Part shown: positions 48,654 through 58,678 of the stretch, one piece after another
Numbering within the stretch: the stretch's first letter is position 1
How the letters are laid out: each line of letters begins with the position of its first letter
Translations under genes and position numbers: made by a program
Notes under the pieces: model-generated
What the model was told of the DNA's origin: nothing
Database searches by the model: none
What the model saw: the letters and a program-made list of their open reading frames with translations, nothing else
Source of the DNA: an uncultured Bacteroidales bacterium
GTDB lineage: Bacteria > Bacteroidota > Bacteroidia > Bacteroidales > FEN-979
DNA length: 64,000 nt
Assembly (NCBI GenBank): GCA_903875045.1
Contig: CAIQUS010000066.1
Coordinates: forward strand, 1 to 64,000
Direction of reading: 5' to 3'

Positions 48654-49248
48654 TTGCATGAAAACGACGAACATTTTATTCCATCCATCTTTAATTATTG
48701 CGACCGGTGGTGCGAGCGCTGTGCCTTTACGACCAAATGCAGTTCTTTTGCCATGGAAAAGGAACTTTTAGAACTTCACAACAATACCGAAAAGTCATTG
48801 GATATGAAAATTCAGGATATTGAGAACCACCTGAGTTGTTCATATCCGAATGGCATCCAAGAGGCTGCCGATTCAGAGAATCGCTTTGATCAGGAAGACC
48901 AGGAAGACTCCATGGCTGGCTTCCGGGGCTGCCGATCAGATTTTAAACGCCATCGAGACGGTGGGTTGGTATCATTTTTTTATTTACCCAAAAATACTCC
49001 GTGCGTTATCGGCCTATTTTGAATTGGAAGATGATGATTTTGCAGAAGAGGATATGAATGGATCGGCAAAAATTGCCTTGATTTCCATTGACTTGTCAAT
49101 TGAGGCTTTCATCTTTCTGGATAGCCATATACCATCTCAACGGATTGAAATGACCGGATTTGTTGAACAATTAAATGGTATCCGGAATAAAATAGAATCC
49201 GCTTTCCCTGATGCAAGAAGTTTTATAAGAAGAGGGTTGGATGATTAA
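48654..49248 (+). pseudogene. frameshifted hypothetical protein gene (CDRWCERC family)
   Basis: The first part reads FIPSIFNYCDRWCERCAFTTKC (a four-Cys motif, here shown as YCDRWCERC) up to about 48912. The second part, in the +1-shifted frame, reads WLASGAADQILNAIETVGW, then GSAKIALISIDLSIEAFIFL and FPDARSFIRRGLDD. I recall both halves as one Bacteroidota hypothetical family of about 190-210 aa. The shift maps near GAAGACTCCATGG at about 48906-48918, where one extra base would explain it. The only in-frame start is TTG at 48654; an ATG 4 nt later is out of frame. A sequencing error is the main alternative. Confidence 0.6.
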
Positions 49249-49330
49249 GGATTAACCCCGATTCAGATGATTGCTGCCGCGGAGTTTTGTGTTTCTTAGC
49301 TCATTATGAAATTTGTCAGTAATAATGTTG

Positions 49331-49338
49331 TACCTTTG
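49331..49338 (+). promoter_or_regulatory. -7 box of the first ABC-F gene
   Basis: TACCTTTG, 50 nt before the ATG. A TTTG lies only 15 nt upstream, shorter than usual spacing. Confidence 0.5.
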
Positions 49339-49388
49339 CACACTTTTTCCTGATATCGTTTCTTAAAGCTTAACAAACATAAAATTAA

Positions 49389-50999
<1,611 letters not shown>

Positions 51000-51000
51000 C

Positions 51001-51091
51001 GTGACGCGTGACACGTGACGCGTGAACATACCATTACTCCTCTGTCACCCATCACCCATCACCCGTCACCTGTCACCCGTCACGCGTCACC
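51001..51091. repeat. GTGACGC heptamer array with inverted arms
   Basis: Left arm 51001-51025: three and a half 7-bp units (GTGACGC, GTGACAC, GTGACGC). Right arm 51044-51091: seven units on the complementary sense (GTCACCC, two ATCACCC, GTCACCT, GTCACCC, GTCACGC, GTCACC). The block separates the two ABC-F genes. The same GCGTGAC unit occurs at 61146-61187. Confidence 0.9.
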
Positions 51092-51125
51092 TTTTTACCC
51101 AATAACCTTCAAACATTATCTATAT

Positions 51126-52769
51126 ATGATTGCAGCCGACGGCCTTACCGTTGAATTCGGAGGGACCACCCTTTTTAAAAACGTTTCGTTTGTCATCAAC
51201 GAAAAAGACCGCATCGCCCTCATGGGCAAGAATGGTGCAGGAAAATCGACTTTGCTGAAAATCCTTGCCGGTGAAAGGCAACCCACAAGCGGACGGGTAT
51301 CTTCCCCCAAAGGCACTGTCATCGCCTATCTGCCGCAGCATCTGCTCACTGTCGACAGCCGTACGGTTTTCGAAGAGGCTTCGCAAGCATTTTCTTCCAT
51401 TTTCGATATGAAAATCCGGATGGAGGAACTAAACAACCTCCTCACTACACGCACCGATTATGAATCGGATGAATACTATCAGATCATTGAAGAAGTATCG
51501 CTGCTGAGTGAGAAGTTTTATTCGATCGCTGATATCAACTACGACGCCGAGATCGAGAAGATATTGCTGGGACTGGGTTTTTTACGCACCGATTTCACCC
51601 GCCCCACCGGCGAATTCAGCGGAGGCTGGCGAATGCGCATTGAGCTTGCCAAAATCCTCCTGCAAAAACCCGACCTTATCCTGCTCGATGAGCCGACTAA
51701 TCACATGGATATTGAATCGGTTCAATGGCTGGAAGACTTTCTCATCAACAGTGCAAAGGCTGTGATTGTGATCTCACACGACCGGGCATTCGTCGACAAC
51801 ATCACCACCCGTACCATTGAGGTAACCATGGGACGCATTTACGACTACAAGGTAAACTATTCCATGTACCAGCAGCTCCGGCTTGAACGCCGCCAGCAGC
51901 AGCAGAGAAAGTTTGATGAGCAGCAAAAATTTATCGCCGAAACCCAGGAATTTATTGAGCGTTTCAAGGGAACCTACAGTAAAACCCTGCAGGTGCAGTC
52001 AAGGGTTAAAATGCTGGAAAAACTTGAAATCGTAGAAATCGACGAAGAGGACACCTCCGCGCTCCGTCTTAAATTTCCACCATCACCACGCTCCGGCAGT
52101 TATCCGCTTATTTTGAGCGAGTTGTCTAAAAACTATGGTGAACACAACGTTTTTGCAGATGTTTCACTCAGCATCGAACGCGGCGAACGGGTTGCTTTTG
52201 TGGGAAAAAACGGAGAGGGAAAATCAACCCTCGTGAGGGCCATCATGGGCGAAAAGGGCTATGAAGGTTCCTTGACCCTTGGCCACAACATCATGATCGG
52301 ATATTTTGCCCAGAACCAGGCCTCCATGCTCGACGAGAACATCACCGTTTTCCAAACCGTTGACGATGCCGCCAAAGGCGATATCCGTTCAAAGATCCGG
52401 GATATCCTTGGAGCTTTTATGTTTGGAGGCGACATCTCTTCCAACAAGGTGAAAGTGCTTTCGGGCGGCGAACGTACAAGGCTTGCCATGATCAAACTGC
52501 TGCTCGAACCCGTAAACCTGCTGATCCTCGATGAACCTACCAACCACCTTGACCTGAAGACCAAAGACATTCTGAAAAGCGCCCTGCAGGATTACGATGG
52601 CACCATGATCCTCGTTTCACACGACCGCGATTTTCTGGATGGATTGGTCAATAAAGTTTTTGAGTTTGGAAACAAACGGGTGAAAGAACATCTGGGCGAT
52701 ATCCACAGTTTCCTGCAGAAGAAAAAGCTGGAAAACCTGCGGGAACTTGAGAGGTCTATTAAGCAGTAA
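51126..52769 (+). CDS. ABC-F family ATPase
   Basis: Second ribosome-type ABC-F protein, 547 aa from the ATG at 51126 (MIAADGLTVEFGGTTLF); upstream in-frame codons run through the heptamer repeat and are not credible. Both domains are intact: Walker A GKNGAGKST and GKNGEGKST, signatures FSGGWRMRIELA and LSGGERTRLAM, Walker B LILLDEPTNHMD and LLILDEPTNHLD. The inter-domain linker (about 240-320) is Gln/Arg-rich and helical. Likely a translation factor of the EttA/Uup type; antibiotic resistance is possible but not indicated. Tandem with the degenerate ABC-F. Confidence 0.93.
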   Translation: MIAADGLTVEFGGTTLFKNVSFVINEKDRIALMGKNGAGKSTLLKILAGERQPTSGRVSSPKGTVIAYLPQHLLTVDSRTVFEEASQAFSSIFDMKIRMEELNNLLTTRTDYESDEYYQIIEEVSLLSEKFYSIADINYDAEIEKILLGLGFLRTDFTRPTGEFSGGWRMRIELAKILLQKPDLILLDEPTNHMDIESVQWLEDFLINSAKAVIVISHDRAFVDNITTRTIEVTMGRIYDYKVNYSMYQQLRLERRQQQQRKFDEQQKFIAETQEFIERFKGTYSKTLQVQSRVKMLEKLEIVEIDEEDTSALRLKFPPSPRSGSYPLILSELSKNYGEHNVFADVSLSIERGERVAFVGKNGEGKSTLVRAIMGEKGYEGSLTLGHNIMIGYFAQNQASMLDENITVFQTVDDAAKGDIRSKIRDILGAFMFGGDISSNKVKVLSGGERTRLAMIKLLLEPVNLLILDEPTNHLDLKTKDILKSALQDYDGTMILVSHDRDFLDGLVNKVFEFGNKRVKEHLGDIHSFLQKKKLENLRELERSIKQ

Positions 52770-52776
52770 CGCATTG

Positions 52777-52796
52777 CCCCGGGCTTCAGCCCGGGG
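52777..52796. terminator. GC-rich hairpin, GGGCTTCAGCCC type
   Basis: CCCCGGGC-TTCA-GCCCGGGG forms a perfect 8-bp stem just after the ABC-F stop. A related CAGGGCTTCAGC follows at about 52818. It resembles the hairpins inside the 30787-31052 element and may be a fragment of the same repeat class; it could also terminate transcription. Confidence 0.55.
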
Positions 52797-52839
52797 TTAG
52801 AGGGCAGCAGGAATCTCAGGGCTTCAGCACCATTTTTTG

Positions 52840-53718
52840 TTACTCTGCGATTTTCACCGAAGTCATCGAAATGGAACCCATCACCATTTTATCGTTGAAA
52901 AAAGTCACGGCTTCTTTCTCGCTTTTCAAACCCAGCAGGTAAAGTAATGGCAGATAATGTTCAGGCGTTGGAATTGCCAATCCAACCGCACTGCCTAGTT
53001 TTTGATAATTTATCAGCTGATGATGTTCGTTTCCGGAAATCAGCTTTTTAAACAAGGTATTTGCCTCCAGTGCCCAGTCAAATCCCTGGTGATGTCCCGA
53101 CCAATCGACCATCCTCAGGTTGTGAACCAGGTTCCCGCTGCCAATAATCAGAATCCCTTTTTTTCGCAGCGGGGATAGTTCTTTGGCAAGATCATATTGT
53201 TGCTGCGGACTCAGACGATAATCAAGGCTCATCTGGATCACAGGAACCGAAGCATCAGGGTACATCTGCATGATCACCCCCCATGCCCCATGATCCATGC
53301 CCCATTTGTCATCAGGTATAACAGAAACACCGGTAACCATGCCCTGCATTTCTCCGGCAAGTTCAGGGCATCCCGGGGCAGGATACTGCACATCGTATAA
53401 TTTCTGCGGGAATCCCCCGAAATCATGGATGGTTTTAGGCTTTGCCATGGATGTTACCAGGGTGCCGTTGGTTTCCCAGTGGGCCGAAATGCACAGTATT
53501 GCCTTAGGTTTCGGAAAGGTTTCCGCCATTTTGCGCCAGCCATCGGTAAATTCATTGTGCTCAATGGCATTCATTGGACTGCCATGACCAATAAAAAGCA
53601 CCGGCATTGAGCCGGTGCTTTCCATGGATCGAGTTAAATGTGTTAAATCGCCAGCGGTCATGATTGTTTTTGCAAAAGGCAATAACGCCAGTGAAGTGAG
53701 AAATTGCTTACGGTTCAT
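52840..53718 (-). CDS. LigB-family extradiol dioxygenase (4,5-DOPA dioxygenase-like)
   Basis: Class III ring-cleaving dioxygenase of the YgiD/DODA type, 292 aa. FIGHGSPMNAIEHNEF carries the metal His, ILCISAHWETNG the second His, and MDHGAWGVIMQMYP and SGNLVHNLRMVDW further catalytic residues. The N-terminus MNRKQFLTSLALLPFAKTIM resembles a short signal peptide, suggesting export, unlike E. coli YgiD. True substrate uncertain. It starts 6 nt after the yceI stop and is probably co-transcribed with it. Confidence 0.9.
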   Translation of the reverse strand: MNRKQFLTSLALLPFAKTIMTAGDLTHLTRSMESTGSMPVLFIGHGSPMNAIEHNEFTDGWRKMAETFPKPKAILCISAHWETNGTLVTSMAKPKTIHDFGGFPQKLYDVQYPAPGCPELAGEMQGMVTGVSVIPDDKWGMDHGAWGVIMQMYPDASVPVIQMSLDYRLSPQQQYDLAKELSPLRKKGILIIGSGNLVHNLRMVDWSGHHQGFDWALEANTLFKKLISGNEHHQLINYQKLGSAVGLAIPTPEHYLPLLYLLGLKSEKEAVTFFNDKMVMGSISMTSVKIAE

Positions 53719-53724
53719 TACCGG

Positions 53725-54312
53725 TTATTGAACGACAACCAGTTTTAATTTAATGGTGAATTCATCATAAATTACCTTGTCGCCAAGATCGCTGAAGAAA
53801 CTGCCTGAACCATATTTGATGTTGTAAAGCGTGCGATCTACAACGATGCTGTTGGCGTTGAAAACGTATGAATTTCCGTCCTTTTTGATTACGGTTTTAA
53901 AGCTAAGGGGTTTTGAAATGCCTTTGATGGTCAGATTGCCATGTACTTCAGTAACAGATTTGGTCACATCAACCGGTTTCGTAATGGTAAAAACAGCTTC
54001 CGGGAATTTTGCCACATCAAAAAAGTCGGGTGAGCTGAGGTGTCCGATCAACTTCTTGTTGTATTCGGCATCTGTTAAATCCGTATTAACCATGGTGGTC
54101 ATTCCGATCGTAAATGAACCTGAAGTGATTTTATCCTTTTCAATTTTCAAAGATCCCGATTTCAGGTTGATGGTTCCTTCATGAAATCCGGTAATTTTTT
54201 CAGCTCTCCAGTTCAGTGTCGATTTCGAAGCGTCAACCGTGTATGTTTGTGCCCAGGAAGCAACAATTGCAAATTGCAGGACAATTATAAGTGTTGTGAT
54301 TTTCATTTTCAT
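53725..54312 (-). CDS. YceI family periplasmic protein
   Basis: Lipocalin-like protein that binds isoprenoid or polyprenyl molecules, 195 aa. A signal peptide (ending ASWAQ, about residue 21) is followed by YTVDASKSTLNWRAEKITGFHEGTI-type start, LIGHLSSPDFFDVAKFPEAVF and VHGNLTIKGISKPL, all family landmarks. Exported to the periplasm. First gene of a yceI-dioxygenase pair with a TAATTTTG box 44 nt upstream. An alternative start 6 nt downstream (MKITTL) is equally plausible. Confidence 0.93.
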   Translation of the reverse strand: MKMKITTLIIVLQFAIVASWAQTYTVDASKSTLNWRAEKITGFHEGTINLKSGSLKIEKDKITSGSFTIGMTTMVNTDLTDAEYNKKLIGHLSSPDFFDVAKFPEAVFTITKPVDVTKSVTEVHGNLTIKGISKPLSFKTVIKKDGNSYVFNANSIVVDRTLYNIKYGSGSFFSDLGDKVIYDEFTIKLKLVVVQ

Positions 54313-54355
54313 TTTTAAGTTTGTTTAATAATTTGGTTTAATTATTTTCATGCCG

Positions 54356-54363
54356 CAAAATTA
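54356..54363 (-). promoter_or_regulatory. yceI -7 box
   Basis: TAATTTTG on the minus strand, 44 nt before the yceI ATG; -33 not clear. Confidence 0.45.
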
Positions 54364-54414
54364 CAACGGCTGAACTAACCGGAGGTTACACTTTCAGGAA
54401 GATTGGTGGTACAA

Positions 54415-55236
54415 TCAGGAAATAACCGAATGGAGTTGCCTGCGAAACCCGGTCGGCGTGGTACCGGTCTTTTTGTGAAACACCCGGGTGAAATAGGATT
54501 TTTCATTGTATCCCAGCTCATACCCTATTTCAGAAACTGTTTTTGCTGAATTCAACAACAACTGCCGTGCTTCGAGCAGTTTTCGTGTCTCAATGATCTC
54601 GGTGATGCTCTTCCCGAAAACCGACTGGCTGATCAAATTCAGGTTCCGGGCCGACATATTCAGCTTTTCAGCATAAAACTCGACACCGACAGGGCGTTTA
54701 TAATTATACTCAAGGATTTGAAGGAAATTATTGAAGGTGATGATCTGCGAGTTGCCGGAGGCTTTTTCATCGAGAAATTGCTTTTTGGTGGTGGTTTCCA
54801 ACTTGGTAAGTACTGCATTCAACAGATGTTTGAGCATGGCATAATCAACGGGTTCCTGTTGGCTTTCGCGAAGCATGATTTCACAAAGACCATTCATGGT
54901 CGAGCTGCAAAAGTCTACATCAAGTTGATAGTTGATGCTATCCAGGAATCCCGAGTAGAAATTAAATGAACTCTGGGGGATGAAATCACCCGTATACCTG
55001 ATCACCCAGCCCCTGGTGTTCTCATCAGGGATGAAACTGTGAACCTTTCCAAGAGCAATGTAGACAATAACAGGCGGCTCCAGCAATACGGAAGCAAAAT
55101 CGACGTAATGAGCCGGCGATCCATGGGTAACAATGATCAGCTCTTCATGGTCGTGCCGGTGCGGTTCGGATGGATTCAATAAAATCTCTTCGACCAGTTC
55201 CCGGGAAATTTTCTGTATGACAAACGGGACATTCAT
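54415..55236 (-). CDS. AraC-family transcriptional regulator
   Basis: A 273-aa regulator with an N-terminal cupin-like sensor (HRHDHEELIIVTHGSPAHYVDF and LGKVHSFIPDENTRGW) and a C-terminal double HTH (about 180-270): VEFYAEKLNMSARNLNLISQ, SVFGKSITEIIETRKL, SEIGYELGYNEKSYFTRVF and the terminal KKTGTTPTGFRRQ. Signal unknown. It lies 9 nt downstream of arfB and 102 nt upstream of yceI, which it might control. Confidence 0.93.
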   Translation of the reverse strand: MNVPFVIQKISRELVEEILLNPSEPHRHDHEELIIVTHGSPAHYVDFASVLLEPPVIVYIALGKVHSFIPDENTRGWVIRYTGDFIPQSSFNFYSGFLDSINYQLDVDFCSSTMNGLCEIMLRESQQEPVDYAMLKHLLNAVLTKLETTTKKQFLDEKASGNSQIITFNNFLQILEYNYKRPVGVEFYAEKLNMSARNLNLISQSVFGKSITEIIETRKLLEARQLLLNSAKTVSEIGYELGYNEKSYFTRVFHKKTGTTPTGFRRQLHSVIS

Positions 55237-55245
55237 AATCAGTGG

Positions 55246-55665
55246 TTAAAGTCCGGGTGGCTGGTCAGGTTTCTTCCGATGCGATTTCTTCTCCGATTGC
55301 TGGCGCTTCACCTCCAGACGCTCCTCTTTCGAGGCTTTAGATGGCCGGGTGGGCTTACGTTTTTTTCGTGGAGTCAAAGCCCTGGTGAGCAAGGTATAGA
55401 ACTTTTCGGTCACCTTTTCTTTGTTTTGTAATTGCGACCGTTCTGATTGCGAAACGAGGATCAGTTCTCCTGCTCCATTGATCCTGGAAGCAAGCTTCTC
55501 TGAAATAAGTTCTTTTTCAGCATCTGTCAGCAATTCTGATGAGGCTACATGAAACCGCAACTCCATCTTTGTACTCACCTTGTTCACATGCTGCCCGCCG
55601 GGGCCGCTGCTCCGAGAGGCGCTAAAATTCAATTCACCGGTGAAATCCCTATCCTCATTGACCAT
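55246..55665 (-). CDS. arfB: alternative ribosome-rescue factor / peptidyl-tRNA hydrolase ArfB
   Basis: Releases nascent chains from stalled non-stop ribosomes, 139 aa. The catalytic GGQ (23-25) lies in SRSSGPGGQHVNKVSTKME. The C-terminal Lys/Arg-rich tail (about 100-139, TPRKKRKPTRPSKASKEERL and KRQQSEKKSHRKK) is the part that enters the mRNA channel in ArfB/ICT1. Length is usual. It is the first gene of an arfB-araC pair. Confidence 0.94.
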   Translation of the reverse strand: MVNEDRDFTGELNFSASRSSGPGGQHVNKVSTKMELRFHVASSELLTDAEKELISEKLASRINGAGELILVSQSERSQLQNKEKVTEKFYTLLTRALTPRKKRKPTRPSKASKEERLEVKRQQSEKKSHRKKPDQPPGL

Positions 55666-55875
55666 TATACAAAACTAAGCCATTTTCATGAATTAAAAAT
55701 ATTGTCATCACGGGCAACCTTTAAAAATTAATCGTGTCTGTTTTTTGATTGCACCAAATTCTCCTAACCCGCATTCATATAAAAAGACCTGTACCTCCTT
55801 CTTCCGAAACCCAATTTACGAGCTGGACGCAAAGCCAAAATGCGAAAATGCAGGCAAAATTAAAATCAAACAACA

Positions 55876-56682
55876 ATGAAAAAAACCATGTTTTTGCTCA
55901 TGATCGCATCGATCGCAGCATTAAGTTCATGCAACAAAAAGAACGACACAAGCCCGAACTCTTCAAACGGAACTGCAGCAAACCTTCCCCTGAAGGCTTC
56001 GCAGTACATCGACACAAATTATCCTGATGCATCCATCATCTATGTGGTAGCCATGAAAAACAGCACCGCTGCCTACATTGCAACACTCAATACAACCGAA
56101 GAACTTGCTTTTACGGCACTTGGCGATTTCCTGGGGGATGGGACCCTTTATCACAACGGGACACCAGGTGAGGGCGATACGATTCATTGCGATTCAACCG
56201 GTTGTGGCGGCGGACATCATGGTGGAGGACACCATGGCGGCGGTCATCATGGCGGTGGGAACCATGGTGGCGGACACAATGAAAACGTGATCCCTGTTGA
56301 TTCACTGCCTGCACTTATCAAAGACTATATCAGCGCCAATTATAGCGGTTATACCATCCGGCATGCCGAATATGATTCAATTTGTCCAGAAGGCCTCGTT
56401 ACCGAAGTAGTGATCAGTGTGGTTGGCCTGGAACCTGTAAAATTGTATTTTGATGCATTCAGCAACTTTTTAATGCAGGATAACCGGATTCTGTTTGCAG
56501 ATGTTTCTGTTGCTGCAAAAGATTATATTACTGCAAACTACCCAGGATATCTGCCATGTAACAGGGCAACAAAACTGACAATGGCAGACAACAATCTGCA
56601 ATTTATCATTTATATTCATCTTGGCCAGATCAAAAAAAATGTCCGTTTGAACGATGACGGCACATTTGTTTGTGAAAAATAG
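55876..56682 (+). CDS. lipoprotein with PepSY-like repeats and a Gly-His linker
   Basis: Exported 268-aa lipoprotein (signal ends LSSC, Cys19). Two or three copies of a PepSY-like/BLIP-II-like unit are visible: LPLKASQYIDTNYPDASIIY, LPALIKDYISANYSGYTIRHAEY and VAAKDYITANYPGYLPC. Between unit 1 and 2 lies a linker of GGGHH-type repeats (about residues 109-137), flanked by CDSTGC, likely to bind Ni, Cu or Zn. Ligand and role unknown. It is followed by a terminator and appears monocistronic. Confidence 0.8.
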   Translation: MKKTMFLLMIASIAALSSCNKKNDTSPNSSNGTAANLPLKASQYIDTNYPDASIIYVVAMKNSTAAYIATLNTTEELAFTALGDFLGDGTLYHNGTPGEGDTIHCDSTGCGGGHHGGGHHGGGHHGGGNHGGGHNENVIPVDSLPALIKDYISANYSGYTIRHAEYDSICPEGLVTEVVISVVGLEPVKLYFDAFSNFLMQDNRILFADVSVAAKDYITANYPGYLPCNRATKLTMADNNLQFIIYIHLGQIKKNVRLNDDGTFVCEK

Positions 56683-56705
56683 TTTTCGGGTGAATTTTAT
56701 TTGAG

Positions 56706-56734
56706 CAGCCGCTGTTGATTTGTAACAGCGGCTG
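56706..56734 (+). terminator. terminator after the Gly-His lipoprotein gene
   Basis: CAGCCGCTGTT, 7-nt loop, AACAGCGGCTG: a perfect 11-bp stem followed by a T-rich stretch (TTGCATTTT). Confidence 0.8.
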
Positions 56735-56763
56735 TTGCATTTTAATTAATCGCTATTGTTTCG

Positions 56764-56771
56764 TACTTTTG
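56764..56771 (+). promoter_or_regulatory. -7 box before the metallophosphatase gene
   Basis: TACTTTTG ends 5 nt before the ATG at 56777, implying a leaderless or nearly leaderless mRNA and excluding an upstream TTG start at 56756. Confidence 0.55.
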
Positions 56772-56776
56772 TACAA

Positions 56777-58222
56777 ATGAACCGTATGAACAAACGATAC
56801 TTTTCTTTGCTGGCAGGAATTTTGTTTTTATTTTCTGTCCAATCCTATTCTCAGGGAAAACAGACCGAGATCATCATCCTCCACACCAACGACATGCACT
56901 CAAAGATCGACAACATGGCCAAACTGGCCTATCTTGCCGACAGCCTGCGTAAACTTCATCCATTCGTTTTCCTGGTATCTGCCGGGGATAACTTTACCGG
57001 GAATCCGGTTGTGGATATGGTTCCGGATAAAGGATACCCGATGATCGACCTGATGAACCGTTGCGGTTTCAATATAAGCGACATGGGCAACCACGAATTC
57101 GACATGGGACAGGAGTCATTGCATAAAAGGTTTCAGCAAGCAGGGTTTCCTTTTATCTCATGCAATCTCGATGCATCAAAGGCAACAATCGGTCAGATAA
57201 AACCATATACCGTACTCGGAACAAAACCAGGCGATTCCATTGCTTTTCTGGGACTGATCCAATTGGACGACAATGGCTTGCCAAGCGCCCATCCATCAAA
57301 CATGAAAAATATAAAATTTGTTAACGGACTCTCAAAAGCCAGCGAATATATCTGGCTGAAAAAAAAGTACGGGGTGCTCATTGCTCTTTCACACCTTGGG
57401 GTGGATGATGATGTAAGGCTGGCCGATTCGATGCCTCAGTTCGATCTGATCATTGGCGGTCACTCCCACACTTTACTTGACCCGGCCAGGATTGAAAACG
57501 GTGTGATGATTGTTCAGGCAGGAGCCCACTTGAAATATGTCGGGAAAACCACCTTGATGGTAGAAAACAACAAGGTAGTAAACAGAAAGGATGAGGTGAT
57601 CCTTTTTTCTTCGCTGAAAAATGAGGACCGTGGTGTGAGGGATCTCATCAACCGGTACAATAACAACGAGGAATTTAACAAAATTGTCGGCACCGCAGAA
57701 AAATCAATGGAAGGGGAAGATGAACTTGGCAGCCTGATGACTGACGCCCTTACAAATCAGCTTAAGGTCAATTTTGCCTTTCAGAACCGGGGCGGAATCA
57801 GAATTTCGTCTTTATCACAGGGAGCTATTACACTCAAGGATATATACAAACTCGACCCATTCAACAACCAGGTGGTGATTTTTACCATGAACTCCGAAGA
57901 AATAAAGTCCTTGATTTGCTATGGATATCAGCATGAAAAAGGGATCGACCTGCAGGTTTCAGGGATGACCTACCGGTTGACAGATAACGGAAAAGGCGAG
58001 TGTGCAAAGGTGGAAATGTTTGATCTGTCGGGCAACCCGCTTGACCCTGCCATGGATTATGCCGTAGCCATGAACAATTATATGGCGGTTACGTATAAAT
58101 TCGACCACAAAGACCCTGGTACCCTTACCACCCTCACAACAGCCGATGCCATGATACGATACCTCGGTTTGGTAGGAAAGGTAAACTACAGTGGCGTTAA
58201 AAGGGCAACCATTGTGCGATAA
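56777..58222 (+). CDS. secreted metallophosphatase / 5'-nucleotidase
   Basis: Periplasmic or surface nucleotidase of the UshA type, 481 aa from the ATG at 56777 (a second Met follows 9 nt later). Signal peptide up to about residue 28 (SYSQG). Metallophosphoesterase motifs: ILHTNDMHSK, VSAGDNFTGNP, MGNHEFDMGQ, IALSHLGVD and IGGHSHTLL, giving a complete dimetal site. The C-terminal 5'-nucleotidase domain (about 310-481) has FQNRGGIRIS, LDPFNNQVVIF and MNNYMA. Removes phosphate from nucleotides or related esters. Followed after 24 nt by a GlcG-like gene. Confidence 0.93.
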   Translation: MNRMNKRYFSLLAGILFLFSVQSYSQGKQTEIIILHTNDMHSKIDNMAKLAYLADSLRKLHPFVFLVSAGDNFTGNPVVDMVPDKGYPMIDLMNRCGFNISDMGNHEFDMGQESLHKRFQQAGFPFISCNLDASKATIGQIKPYTVLGTKPGDSIAFLGLIQLDDNGLPSAHPSNMKNIKFVNGLSKASEYIWLKKKYGVLIALSHLGVDDDVRLADSMPQFDLIIGGHSHTLLDPARIENGVMIVQAGAHLKYVGKTTLMVENNKVVNRKDEVILFSSLKNEDRGVRDLINRYNNNEEFNKIVGTAEKSMEGEDELGSLMTDALTNQLKVNFAFQNRGGIRISSLSQGAITLKDIYKLDPFNNQVVIFTMNSEEIKSLICYGYQHEKGIDLQVSGMTYRLTDNGKGECAKVEMFDLSGNPLDPAMDYAVAMNNYMAVTYKFDHKDPGTLTTLTTADAMIRYLGLVGKVNYSGVKRATIVR

Positions 58223-58246
58223 ATCTAATTTGAAAACCTTTTGCAA

Positions 58247-58678
58247 ATGGATGATTACTTAAAAAAGTCTGTCAGCCTGGCCGATGCCGAAAAGATGGTT
58301 ACCGCTGCGAAGGCAAAAGCCATTGAACTGAATATGGCCATTGCCATAACCATTGTTGATGAAAGCGGGATCACAAAACTTTTTGCCCGCATGGACAATG
58401 CACCCCTCATCGCGGTGGATGCCTCAAGAAAAAAGGCAGTCACCGCCGTAAGTTTCGGTATCCCCACCGGTGATTCCTGGTTCAGTTTTATCAAGGATGA
58501 CCCGATGTTGCGCGAAGGGGTGCATGATTTCAAAGATTTCATGCTGATGGGTGGCGGAATGCCGGTTGTTTCAGGCAACCAGGTGATCGGCGCCATAGGT
58601 ATCAGCGGCGGACATTATTTACAAGACCAGGAATGCGCACAGTCAGCGCTGGATTCATTATACAATCAGGTATGCTAA
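58247..58678 (+). CDS. GlcG/HbpS-family heme-binding-like protein
   Basis: A 143-aa protein of the GlcG/HbpS fold (PF03928). Seen: SLADAEKMVTAAKAKAIEL, ITIVDESGITKLFARMDNAP, DASRKKAVTAVSFG, MLMGGGMPV and GAIGISGGHYLQDQECAQSAL, the family pattern. Some relatives bind heme or cobalamin; ligand here unknown. No signal peptide, so cytoplasmic. Its stop overlaps the next gene (hybrid kinase) by 7 nt, so it may serve as a sensor partner. Confidence 0.88.
   Translation: MDDYLKKSVSLADAEKMVTAAKAKAIELNMAIAITIVDESGITKLFARMDNAPLIAVDASRKKAVTAVSFGIPTGDSWFSFIKDDPMLREGVHDFKDFMLMGGGMPVVSGNQVIGAIGISGGHYLQDQECAQSALDSLYNQVC

Noticed and set aside
51015..51125. N-terminal extension of the second ABC-F protein
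   Set aside because: It translates the heptamer array and has no family similarity; the ATG at 51126 matches the usual ABC-F start.
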